Made by a program: the position numbers and the translations under genes. This document shows positions 8,486-15,787 of a stretch of DNA of 33,506 nucleotides, piece by piece (the stretch's first letter is position 1; the number at the start of each line of letters is the position of its first letter). Location of the stretch: contig JAGWNX010000041.1 in the NCBI GenBank assembly GCA_028872955.1, positions 1-33,506 on the forward strand, given 5' to 3'. The notes below the pieces were generated by a model. That model did not search any database and was not told the origin of the DNA. It saw only the letters and a list, made by a program, of their open reading frames with translations. Source of the stretch: Acidobacteriota bacterium (GTDB taxonomy: Bacteria; Acidobacteriota; Terriglobia; Terriglobales; Acidobacteriaceae).

Positions 8486-10252
8486 TCAACGAAGCGTGTG
8501 GTACACGCTGTAGGTTTGTTGCTGCACGGTATAGAACGGGACAAACAGCCTCCCTTGCTGCTGATACTGCGACGGGCCAACGCCGTGCAACGTGGACGTG
8601 CCCAGCAGTGGAGGCAGCTCTGGCGTTGTTGCGTTGAGCGAGGCGTACAGCACGCTGCCGCGCATCAGCGCAGCGGTCTCCGGATGCAGCTCGTCAATGC
8701 TCTCCGTGCGGAAGCTCTGCGGCAGCACCAGTCGCACGGAGTCGCCAGGCTTCCAGCGTCGCGCCAATCGGAGAAAGCGACCGGGCGCCGCCGGCTGTAC
8801 TGTGCCGTTGATGGCGACGCTGGCACCGCTGGCCCACGCTGGTATCCGCAGATGCAGCGCCCACGGTGTCGCAGGGGATTCGTCAATCCGGATAAGGATC
8901 TCGTCGCTGGCGGGATAGCTGGTCTCCTGCACCAGTCGCAGCCTGTTGACGCCTACCCTGGTGGTCAACACCGAGGGCGCGTACATCGAGACGTAGACTC
9001 CATCCGCAGCGGTAAAGTACAGATTCAGCACGTAGTCCGCAACCGTCTGCACCAGCGTGCCAGAGCAGCAAGGCCACTTGCTGGGGTAGTAGGTCTTGCG
9101 TGCGCGCGTGCCGTAGGTGGAGTAGTACGGATAGTCACCGTCGTCGTCAGGCATCCGTACCGCGAGAATCGTATTGTACACCACGCGTTCCAGATAGTCG
9201 GCGTAGCGGCTGTCGCCGGTCATGCGCAGCAGATAACGAGCCAGCTTGGTGGCGGCGTAGGCACCGCAGGGTGTCTCAAAGTGGTCGACCGTTGTGCTCA
9301 GACTTGCATACAGCTCACCGCGCCCGGGTGTAATGAAGGTCTCGTTCGGTCCCCAGCCGCCACTGGCATACTGTTGCTGCGTGGTCAGCAGGGTGAAGGC
9401 ATGCTGCAGGGCATCGCGGTAGCGCGCGTCCTGCAGTTCAAAGTAGGCTCGCCCGCCCGAACTGAGTGCGATGGCATGCGAGTGGGCGTGCTGTCCTGGG
9501 AACGGATCGTCGCCGCGTGCCAGCGGCTCAAAGAACTCACGCCGCAGCAGGTAACGCTGTGCCAGCTCGTACAGCGCTGCCTCGCCGGTCAGCGCGTGGG
9601 CCGCAAACAGCGTCTCCGGCATCACGTACGTCTCATCGTAGGGCGGCTCCTTCTTGCCGATGCGGTCGCGGCCCTGGCTGGGCAGCAAGGCGCGCGCCCC
9701 GGCAAAGGTCCGCAGCAGCGTCTCCTGTGCCTCGGTCACGCCCGCCAGTTGGACGGCATCCACCAGACCAGCCAGATGCTTATCCAGCGTGTAACACACC
9801 CATTGGTTCGACTCCGGTCGCAGGATCGACTGGTTCTGCGCGCCAAGGGTAGCGGTAAACCCGCGGACCAGCTCCTGCACCTTCTGCCGACAGGCCTGGT
9901 CGCCAGTGCTCGCACCCAGCCGGGCCAGGCCAGAGATGTATTGGCCCAGCGCATGACCGGGGACGAAGCCGTTGCGGTCGTACCAGCCGCCCATATCCAC
10001 ACCGGGAGCAGGTAGCCCGGCACGCTGCCGGTAGACCTTCAGCAGGCGATCGTTGTCGAGCGCCAGGTAGTGCGCCCGCACCGCCAGATACTGCTGCTGC
10101 AATGGGCCGCCCGTCAGGTGGGCCGCGCCGTAGCCCACCTCCTGCAATACCGCGCCAGCCGGTGCGGCGACTCCGCGCAGGGGACCGGCTGCGCACAGCA
10201 GCGAGCTGGCTGCGGCAGACTTGAGAAACGTGCGACGTGGGAACGTCTTCAA
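8486..10252 (-). CDS. GH127-type (DUF1680) beta-L-arabinofuranosidase-family hydrolase, Tat-exported
   Basis: 588 residues beginning with a twin-arginine signal (PRRTFLKSAA, hydrophobic region, AxA cleavage near residue 30). The (alpha/alpha)6 body contains WYDRNGFVPGHALGQYISG, the segment FETPCG, and KWPCCSGTL carrying the adjacent cysteines that include the family's nucleophile. In characterised GH127 the zinc-site residues are Glu-x-Cys plus the CC pair; here the first pair reads Glu-Thr-Pro-Cys, one residue longer. Members release beta-L-arabinofuranose; a Bacteroides member acts on aceric acid in rhamnogalacturonan II. First gene of an operon with the RuBisCO-like protein and kinase. The start is TTG with AAGG about 9 nt upstream. 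Family secure, specificity open. Confidence 0.88.
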   Translation of the reverse strand: MKTFPRRTFLKSAAASSLLCAAGPLRGVAAPAGAVLQEVGYGAAHLTGGPLQQQYLAVRAHYLALDNDRLLKVYRQRAGLPAPGVDMGGWYDRNGFVPGHALGQYISGLARLGASTGDQACRQKVQELVRGFTATLGAQNQSILRPESNQWVCYTLDKHLAGLVDAVQLAGVTEAQETLLRTFAGARALLPSQGRDRIGKKEPPYDETYVMPETLFAAHALTGEAALYELAQRYLLRREFFEPLARGDDPFPGQHAHSHAIALSSGGRAYFELQDARYRDALQHAFTLLTTQQQYASGGWGPNETFITPGRGELYASLSTTVDHFETPCGAYAATKLARYLLRMTGDSRYADYLERVVYNTILAVRMPDDDGDYPYYSTYGTRARKTYYPSKWPCCSGTLVQTVADYVLNLYFTAADGVYVSMYAPSVLTTRVGVNRLRLVQETSYPASDEILIRIDESPATPWALHLRIPAWASGASVAINGTVQPAAPGRFLRLARRWKPGDSVRLVLPQSFRTESIDELHPETAALMRGSVLYASLNATTPELPPLLGTSTLHGVGPSQYQQQGRLFVPFYTVQQQTYSVYHTLR

Positions 10253-10326
10253 CCTCTGCGACCTTTCTTCGTTCAGCCTAAGCGTGCAGTCTGTCTGGTG
10301 CGAGCGGCAATCGTGGGCCGCGAACG

Positions 10327-10343
10327 ATTCCGCAAGGCGGAAC
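10327..10343. promoter_or_regulatory. candidate operator B upstream of the GH127/RuBisCO-like/kinase operon
   Basis: ATTCCGCAAGGCGGAAC contains a perfect 5-bp inverted repeat TTCCG / CGGAA around 5 bp. It lies about 74 bp upstream of the GH127 start, in the 90-bp gap after the regulator gene, and just touches the regulator stop codon. Same geometry as operators A, C and D. Confidence 0.58.
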
Positions 10344-11563
10344 TAGTTTGCGGCGGCACGTGGCCGGAGAGAGGGAAAACCGATTCGCGCACTCTGCTGC
10401 GCATCCAGCGGATAGATCAGGTCGACGTTGCGCGGCGTAATCAGCTGGTGCTTCACAAACACGGTGTTCGGCGTCGGCTTGTTCTGCAGCATCTGCATCG
10501 CGAGTGCGATGATCTCGTCGCCGTAGCGCTCGGGAAAGTAGGCCACCGTGCCCACCAGTCGAGTGTCAGGGCGGCGCAGCTCGGCGCGTGCGTCGGGAAT
10601 GGCGTTCTGTCCCATCACAGCGCAAAGATGCTTGCGGCCGATCTCGTCGAACGCTCGCAGGGCCGCCAGCGCGCACACGTCGTTCACTGCGCCCACCAGG
10701 GTGCGCCGGGCGGGCGCGCGACGCAGATACTGGCGGAGCACCTCAAGCACCTGTTCCATGTTGCCGCGTCCGTTCAGATGTGCCACCGGGACGGAGTTAA
10801 TCTGCGGCAGCTCGGCGCGCAGCCCGTCCACCAGTCCAGTCAGGCGCAGCTCCAGCAGCGAGCCGGCGATGGGCAGCTCCAGCAACAGCAACTGGTCCAC
10901 TTTACCGTCCCAGTTCTCCCGTGCCCAGCGGCCCAGGGCTTTGCCGCCAATCAGGCCGGCCTTGTAGTTATTTGCGCCAAAGTAGGTCGCGCCCGGATGT
11001 GGCACTTCGATGGCGACCACCGGGGTCTGCGCCTCCAGAAACTTCGCGGCCAGCACGGGTGCCACGCGTTCGTAGGTCTGGAACTCCAACACCAGGTCAA
11101 CCTTCTCGCGGATCAGCAGGTCAGCGTTGCGCACGGCCTCGCGCGCGCTGTAGCGATTGTTGAGCGTAATGAGATGGATGTGTTCGCGCGCAGCGGCGGC
11201 CTCCAGGCTCTGCTTCACCTGACGACAGAACTCGGAGTCACCCTGAGCAGCAAAGCCGATGCGGAAAGCTCGTGCTCCGATCGGCGTGAAGCGATTGCGA
11301 TAGAGCCCTGCGCCGGCACGCTCCAGCAACCCGCCATGAATGAGCGTGCGCAGCAGCCGGAACGCGGTCGTCTTCGGCAGTCCGGTGCGGGCCATCACCT
11401 CGGTCAGCTGCAGCTCTTCGCCAGTGGCGCGAAACGCCTTGAGCACCTCGCACGCACGCAGCACCGTCAGGGACTCGTTGCGATCTCCACGACGCTCGGC
11501 AGCAGGGGGAGGCACCGGGGTAGAGTTCGAGGGAGAAATTGTTTTTATTTTTCGAGTTGCCAT
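10343..11563 (-). CDS. hybrid transcription regulator: IclR-type winged helix fused to periplasmic-binding-protein-like sensor
   Basis: 406 residues. After a basic, low-complexity N-terminus, residues about 30-95 form an IclR-type winged helix (LRACEVLKAF, then TEVMARTGLPKTTAFRLLRTL, then GLLERAGAGLYRN). The IclR effector (GAF-like) domain that should follow is absent. Residues about 110-395 resemble a ribose/LacI-type sugar-binding protein (Peripla_BP_4 style): FCRQVKQSLEAAA, VDLVLEF, YFGANNYKAGLIGGKALG, VGAVNDVCALAALRAF and VGTVAYFPERYGDEIIALA. It therefore probably senses a sugar or sugar acid in the cytoplasm. It lies between the two operons it most likely controls and has a perfect palindrome just ahead of its own start, suggesting autoregulation. 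The ATG start has no strong ribosome-binding site. Activator or repressor is not decided by the sequence. Confidence 0.82.
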   Translation of the reverse strand: MATRKIKTISPSNSTPVPPPAAERRGDRNESLTVLRACEVLKAFRATGEELQLTEVMARTGLPKTTAFRLLRTLIHGGLLERAGAGLYRNRFTPIGARAFRIGFAAQGDSEFCRQVKQSLEAAAAREHIHLITLNNRYSAREAVRNADLLIREKVDLVLEFQTYERVAPVLAAKFLEAQTPVVAIEVPHPGATYFGANNYKAGLIGGKALGRWARENWDGKVDQLLLLELPIAGSLLELRLTGLVDGLRAELPQINSVPVAHLNGRGNMEQVLEVLRQYLRRAPARRTLVGAVNDVCALAALRAFDEIGRKHLCAVMGQNAIPDARAELRRPDTRLVGTVAYFPERYGDEIIALAMQMLQNKPTPNTVFVKHQLITPRNVDLIYPLDAQQSARIGFPSLRPRAAAN

Positions 11564-11581
11564 GCTGGGGATGAATCCTAA

Positions 11582-11598
11582 ATTCCAAAAAGTGGAAT
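11582..11598. promoter_or_regulatory. candidate operator C upstream of the hybrid regulator
   Basis: ATTCCAAAAAGTGGAAT is the core of a perfect 7-bp inverted repeat (AATTCCA / TGGAATT, 11581-11599) with a 5-bp spacer. It lies 18 bp upstream of the regulator start, in the 66-bp gap after the SBP gene. The TTCCA/TGGAA arms recall IclR-family operators. Position close to the start codon fits autorepression. No T-run follows, so a terminator is unlikely. Confidence 0.62.
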
Positions 11599-11629
11599 TG
11601 GCAAGGGGGAGTTGTCCATCGCTGCGGCC

Positions 11630-12865
11630 TCAGCCGGGCCGGGCCTGCAGCGCGGCTTGGGCCTCTGCAAGTAACGTCGGCACGGGGCGCGTTGTGGCGA
11701 TGGTGGCAGTCATCATGCGGTCCAGGATGGCTGCGATCTGTGGCCAGTCCTGCCGCGCAGGAATCTCGCGTGCGGTGCGATGCAGCGTCTCTAACTGATT
11801 GCAGAACGGGAGGCTGCGCAGCACCTCGGGGTGCTGCCAGGTGGCGCGGCGGCAGCCAATCCCGCCATGCTGCGTGGTCAGCAGGTCCATGGGCGGGCTG
11901 GCGCAGTGACGCAGAAAGCTCCAGGCGAGCCGGCGATGCGGCGAACCCGCGGCCAGAGACAGAATCCAATAGACGTTGAGGGAAGCGCTGGTGCCGCCTT
12001 CGCCGTGCGGAATGGGAGCAACCGAGACGTGGCCGCGCGCGCGGGAGTGGTCTGCGGTGTGGGCCAGCGCAGCAAAGCCAAACCAGTTGACGGCCATGGC
12101 TGCCTCGCCGGCAGCAAAGGCCAGCCCCGCCTGCACGGAGTCGAACGCAGCGCTCTGCGGGTGAACCGCCAGGACGTCTGTGGCGAGGGCGCGGTAGTAG
12201 CGCAGCGCCTCCAGCGCAGCTGGCTGCTGCAGGCGGAGCCGATCTGGCGCCAACTCGATCTCGCCTCCGCGCGTCCACAGGTGCAGCAGAAAGTCGTAGA
12301 CCAGGTTGTGTCCGTCAGGGAAGCCCGCCAGGACCGCGCCCGCCATGCCCGGCCTGCGCCCGTGCAGAAAGCGCGCGGTGCGATGAAACTCGTCCCACGT
12401 CTGCGGCGGACGCAGCGGCGCGCCATACCGCTGGGCGTGCTCCTGCTGCAGCGCCGCATCTTTCATGACGTCGGTACGATACAGCAGGCACTCCGGTCCG
12501 TCGTGGTAGGGCAGGCCCAGCACTGCCTTGCCATGGCGCTGCAGGCGCAGCAGCGACTCTGGCCAGGCCTCCGGATACTCCTCCGGCGCATCGACTGCCA
12601 GCATTGGTGCCAGGTCCACAACCGCATCGCTGGCGGCGACGGCGGGTATCCAGTCGGTCGGCAGAAAAGCAACGTCCCATGCGCCGTTGCGAAGTCCTTG
12701 CTGCCCGAGCAGTGCGTCTTCCAGTTCGGGCAGGTCCATCGCCACCGCCTCCAGCCGCAGGCCGGTTCGGGCGGTTGCCTCCCAGTGCTGCCACTGCTCG
12801 GCCACAGCAGACTCAAAGGCGTCAAAGCGACGCACGGCGATGCGAAAGCGATCGCTGCGTGGCAT
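11630..12865 (-). CDS. solute-binding-protein family 1 homologue without signal peptide (second SBP of cassette)
   Basis: 411 residues with the fold signature of extracellular solute-binding proteins of carbohydrate ABC transporters. WDVAFLPTDWIPAVAASDAVVDLAPML and GLPYHDGPECLLYRTDVM are typical N-lobe segments. PPQTWDEFHRTARFL, MAVNWFGFAALAH and VYWILSLAAGSPHRRLAWSFLRHC follow. There is no signal peptide, lipobox or Tat motif: the start [14 protein letters not shown] runs straight into the first beta strand. It should therefore stay in the cytoplasm. Its ATG overlaps the CoA-transferase stop as TAATG, and no ABC permease or ATPase is present in the window. Sensor, ligand carrier or partner of the CoA-transferase are possible roles; none is shown. 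Confidence 0.78.
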   Translation of the reverse strand: MPRSDRFRIAVRRFDAFESAVAEQWQHWEATARTGLRLEAVAMDLPELEDALLGQQGLRNGAWDVAFLPTDWIPAVAASDAVVDLAPMLAVDAPEEYPEAWPESLLRLQRHGKAVLGLPYHDGPECLLYRTDVMKDAALQQEHAQRYGAPLRPPQTWDEFHRTARFLHGRRPGMAGAVLAGFPDGHNLVYDFLLHLWTRGGEIELAPDRLRLQQPAALEALRYYRALATDVLAVHPQSAAFDSVQAGLAFAAGEAAMAVNWFGFAALAHTADHSRARGHVSVAPIPHGEGGTSASLNVYWILSLAAGSPHRRLAWSFLRHCASPPMDLLTTQHGGIGCRRATWQHPEVLRSLPFCNQLETLHRTAREIPARQDWPQIAAILDRMMTATIATTRPVPTLLAEAQAALQARPG

Positions 12866-14016
12866 TACTTCCGGTCCTCGGCAAGTTCGTTCAGGATCGT
12901 CGCGTTGTCCTCGCCGATCTTCGGTGCGCCGCGCGGACTGGTTAGCTTTTCGCCGTCGATGCGAATCGGGCAGCGCGTCGTGCGTAGTACGGCCTCAGGC
13001 CGGTGGCCCACCGTCTGCACCATATCCAGCGACTGAAAGCCCGCATGGGCGAAGAGTCGATCCCAGGTCAGCACATCCGCGCACCAGATGTCTGCGGGCT
13101 CCAGAATGCCCAGCCAGTGGGCTGTCGTGTGGGTGCGCAGGTGGCCAACCAAGATCTGCTTGATGGTGTCGCGTTGCTCAAACAGCGAGGCGGGGTCAGA
13201 GAAGGCGAGCAGGGCGGGGCAAGCCAGCAACTCGCCCAGTCGCACCACAGGCTGCATGGCCAGCGCCAGGTAGCCATCTGCCGTGGCGTAGATGCCGTAA
13301 GGCGCGCCCAGGTAGGCATGTGCGTTGTTCACGGCGCTGCGCACGGGGGGCTGCCCGCCGTCGTTCAGATACGTGGTGAGCACCTCAAACTGCAGATCCA
13401 GCGTGGACTCCAACAGGCTGACCTCGACGTAGCCGCCGCGGCCGGTCACGCCTCGCCGCACCAGGCAGGCCAGAATACCTTGCACCAGATGCGCTCCGGC
13501 CATCATGTCTGAGACGGCCAGCCCAAACGGAACCGGTGGCTGCTGCTGATCGCCGTTGAGCCACGGCAGGCCCGAGAGAGATTGCACCAGCAGATCCTGG
13601 CCGGGTTTGCCACGCCAGGGGCCCTGCTTGCCATAGCCAGTGATCTCGCCATAGACCAGGCGCGGATTGAGTGCGGCCACATCGTCATAGCCCAGGCCCG
13701 CCTTCTCCATCACGCCGGGCCTGAAGTTCTGAATCATCACATCGGCACGTCGCAACAGGGTCAGGACGTGTTCGCGATCCGCTGGGTTCTTCAGGTCTGC
13801 CGCAAAGCTCTGCTTGTTGCGGTTGATGGAGTGAAACAGGGTGGAGTCGCCATCCAGAACAAGATTGGAGATGTACAACTGGCGGCACAGGTCGCCAGTG
13901 CCCGGCCGCTCAATCTTGATGACGCGAGCCCCCATATCTGCCAGCCGCAGCGAAGCCGATGGCCCAGAGAGAAATTGACTGAAGTCGATGACCAGAAGGC
14001 CTTCCAGTGGTCTCAT
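12865..14016 (-). CDS. class III (CaiB/BaiF, formyl-CoA-transferase family) CoA-transferase
   Basis: 383 residues starting at ATG 14016, which overlaps the upstream SBP stop as ATGA; the open frame extends further upstream but only inside that gene. Family features: [36 protein letters not shown], and [18 protein letters not shown]. They continue with [21 protein letters not shown] and [15 protein letters not shown], and the catalytic Asp is D170 in LAVSDMMAG. Class III enzymes move CoA between carboxylic acids through an aspartyl-CoA anhydride. Here the donor and acceptor are unknown. It is sandwiched between two leaderless SBP-like genes and opposite a MaoC hydratase, which suggests activation and hydration/dehydration of a carboxylic acid, perhaps from the sugar-acid pathway nearby (inference). 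Confidence 0.9.
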   Translation of the reverse strand: MRPLEGLLVIDFSQFLSGPSASLRLADMGARVIKIERPGTGDLCRQLYISNLVLDGDSTLFHSINRNKQSFAADLKNPADREHVLTLLRRADVMIQNFRPGVMEKAGLGYDDVAALNPRLVYGEITGYGKQGPWRGKPGQDLLVQSLSGLPWLNGDQQQPPVPFGLAVSDMMAGAHLVQGILACLVRRGVTGRGGYVEVSLLESTLDLQFEVLTTYLNDGGQPPVRSAVNNAHAYLGAPYGIYATADGYLALAMQPVVRLGELLACPALLAFSDPASLFEQRDTIKQILVGHLRTHTTAHWLGILEPADIWCADVLTWDRLFAHAGFQSLDMVQTVGHRPEAVLRTTRCPIRIDGEKLTSPRGAPKIGEDNATILNELAEDRK

Positions 14017-15173
14017 GCCCGGTGTCCCTTCTGCGCGGTCGTCAAAGCCTTCTCCATGCCTGCCAGCACATCCTGGGGCGCGCCGCCCTCGCTCAGGTAC
14101 TGGTGGATCAGGGTCGAGGCAGCATCCTGCCAGGCCAGGTAGCCGGGCCAGCGTGGTCGCACCCAGGCGGCATCCAGCGTAGGCAGCGTTTGCTGGAAGA
14201 AGTTGCGCGTTACCCGGTTGGCCTCGGCGTCGGTCCACGCGGCACGGTGGCCGGGCTGTCCGCCACTGGCCATGTAAAGCGTGCGCTGGCACAGCGCGCT
14301 GGCCACGTAGGCCGCATAGCTGGCGGCGAGCTCCGGATGACGGCACTGCGCAGAGATCGCCAGCCCGGCACCGCCCAGCGTCGATCGCAGCGGCGTGCCA
14401 TCGTCCAGCGTAATCAAACCGCCCGCCTGCAGCGGATGCGCGGCGTAGCCGTCACGAGAGTAGTTGGAGTAGCCGTACGCGAAGGGGCAGTAGGCCACCG
14501 TCTCCGACTCTGCCAGCAGCTGCCACGTGCGAATGGGATTGCGCTGCAGGGTGCCCGGCGCGGCACGCTGCAGCAGTTCGCGCACCATGCGCAGCGCCTC
14601 TACCGCGGCAGCGGTGTGCTCTGCGGCCACCACTGCTGCCAGCGAAGCAAACGGCCTGGCACCCAGCGCGTTGGCGAACATCAGAAACGCCATCAGGCTA
14701 TCGATGGCGAGGCCGGGCACAGCTACCGCTCCGCGCTCGGCCAGCTGCAACAGATCAGACCACGTACGTGGCAGCGCGTAGCCATAGCGCTGCATCAGGT
14801 CTGGCCGCCAGCCCGCAACCGGAGTAGCGGCGTCGATGGCGAGCGCCCACTGGCATCCGTTGTACTGGTAGCTGGCATAGGAGCCGCCGACAGAGTTCTG
14901 CCGCTGCTCGGCAAGAAATCCCGCAGGCATCAGGTCGTCAAGCGGCAGCAGCAAGCCCTGTGTCGCCGCCTCGCCGATGGAGGGATGATCAATCACCATC
15001 AGGTCAAAGCGCGCGGCAAGCTCTGCCAGCGGAGCATCGGCAAAGGCCTGGAGCGAGCGCTTCTCCCAGCGCACGCTCACCTCGGCGTGCGTCTCTTCCC
15101 AGCGCTGCGCGGTGGCCAGCATGGGCAACAGGCCGCGGGTATGGTTCCAGGTGATGCCTTTCAGCTCAATCAT
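14013..15173 (-). CDS. solute-binding-protein family 1 homologue without signal peptide (first SBP of cassette)
   Basis: 386 residues from ATG 15173 (a TTG two codons earlier is an alternative; neither has a clear ribosome-binding site). It begins [18 protein letters not shown], with no export signal. [59 protein letters not shown], and [23 protein letters not shown] are typical carbohydrate-SBP segments. It is the promoter-proximal gene of the cassette and is coupled by ATGA to the CoA-transferase. It is only distantly similar to the second SBP, so the two are not a recent duplication. A cytoplasmic ligand-binding role is the simplest reading. No transporter partner is visible. Confidence 0.78.
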   Translation of the reverse strand: MIELKGITWNHTRGLLPMLATAQRWEETHAEVSVRWEKRSLQAFADAPLAELAARFDLMVIDHPSIGEAATQGLLLPLDDLMPAGFLAEQRQNSVGGSYASYQYNGCQWALAIDAATPVAGWRPDLMQRYGYALPRTWSDLLQLAERGAVAVPGLAIDSLMAFLMFANALGARPFASLAAVVAAEHTAAAVEALRMVRELLQRAAPGTLQRNPIRTWQLLAESETVAYCPFAYGYSNYSRDGYAAHPLQAGGLITLDDGTPLRSTLGGAGLAISAQCRHPELAASYAAYVASALCQRTLYMASGGQPGHRAAWTDAEANRVTRNFFQQTLPTLDAAWVRPRWPGYLAWQDAASTLIHQYLSEGGAPQDVLAGMEKALTTAQKGHRA

Positions 15174-15236
15174 AGGCAAAAACTCATTTTAGCTTTCTGA
15201 AGACTCATGCTAACTTTGAGTGGTCTGAGGGCGGCC

Positions 15237-15242
15237 TGTCAA
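15237..15242 (-). promoter_or_regulatory. possible -35 box of SBP/CoA-transferase operon
   Basis: A consensus TTGACA on the minus strand lies about 64 bp upstream of the first SBP start and about 10 bp downstream (in transcription sense) of operator D. No good -10 hexamer sits at 16-18 bp, as expected for an activator-dependent promoter, so the call rests on the -35 alone. Confidence 0.35.
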
Positions 15243-15251
15243 TCTGCCCTG

Positions 15252-15268
15252 ATTCCAACCACCGGAAC
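15252..15268. promoter_or_regulatory. candidate operator D, SBP-CoA-transferase/maoC divergent region
   Basis: ATTCCAACCACCGGAAC follows the recurring ATTCC-R-N5-Y-GGAA-Y pattern, with arms TTCCA and CGGAA. It is about 78 bp upstream of the first SBP start and 30 bp upstream of maoC. Relative to the SBP operon it sits directly upstream of a TTGACA box; relative to maoC it would overlap the promoter. Confidence 0.55.
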
Positions 15269-15298
15269 CTATCCGACTCTGCGCTGGAGCGCTGTCTG

Positions 15299-15748
15299 AT
15301 GACGCAGGAACAGTACTTTGAAGACTTCACGCCCGGCACCGTGCGCACCACGACCGGGCGGACAATAACCGAGGCGGACATTGTGCTGCATGCCGGGCAA
15401 ACCGGCGACTTCTATCCGCACCACATGGATGCGGAGTGGTGTCGAACGCAGCCGTTTCAGCAGCGCATCGCGCATGGCACGTTGATCTTTTCCGTCGGGG
15501 TGGGGCTGACCGCCGGCGTGCTGAATCCGCTGGCCATGAGCTACGGCTACGATCGCCTGCGCTTCGTGCGCCCGGTCTTTATCGGCGATACGATCCGCAC
15601 CCGTGTGACCATCCGCGAGGTGCGCGACGATGCACGGCGTCCGGCCTCTGGCATCGTGGTGGAGGCGCTGGAGGTCCTCAACCAGAAGGACGAGGTTGTG
15701 CTGGTGTGCGATCACCTCTTGCTGGTGCAGCGGCGAGCTGCTTCGTAG
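15299..15748 (+). CDS. MaoC-family (R)-specific enoyl-CoA hydratase/dehydratase
   Basis: 149 residues, the length of a single hot-dog hydratase. The catalytic Asp-x4-His is D37...H42 in [26 protein letters not shown] and [23 protein letters not shown] complete the family pattern. The ATG has GGAG 9 nt upstream. It is divergent from the SBP-CoA-transferase-SBP operon with only about 125 bp between them and one shared candidate operator. It is therefore likely co-expressed and probably acts on the CoA ester made by the CoA-transferase. The substrate is unknown. Cytoplasmic. Confidence 0.88.
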   Translation: MTQEQYFEDFTPGTVRTTTGRTITEADIVLHAGQTGDFYPHHMDAEWCRTQPFQQRIAHGTLIFSVGVGLTAGVLNPLAMSYGYDRLRFVRPVFIGDTIRTRVTIREVRDDARRPASGIVVEALEVLNQKDEVVLVCDHLLLVQRRAAS

Positions 15749-15787
15749 CTGCGGCTGTCGTAGTTGCGCTGTTGTAGCTGCTACGGC
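15745..15787. repeat. three imperfect 14-15-bp tandem units at a convergent gene junction
   Basis: GTAGCTGCGGCTGTC, GTAGTTGCGCTGTT and GTAGCTGCTACGGC run head to tail across the maoC stop and into the last codons of the convergent GH78 gene. GAGCTGC (15735-15741) and GCAGCTC (15786-15792) flank them as an inverted pair. The block could fold as a weak bidirectional terminator; there is no T-run. Confidence 0.35.

Noticed and set aside
11581-11599. Rho-independent terminator after the second SBP gene
   Set aside because: The hairpin arms are AT-rich and no T-run follows on the minus strand. The same half-sites recur in promoter regions, so an operator is the better reading.
11630-15173. Ordinary ABC sugar importer
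   Set aside because: Both SBP-like proteins lack export signals and no permease or ATPase gene is in the window; the gene between them is a CoA-transferase.
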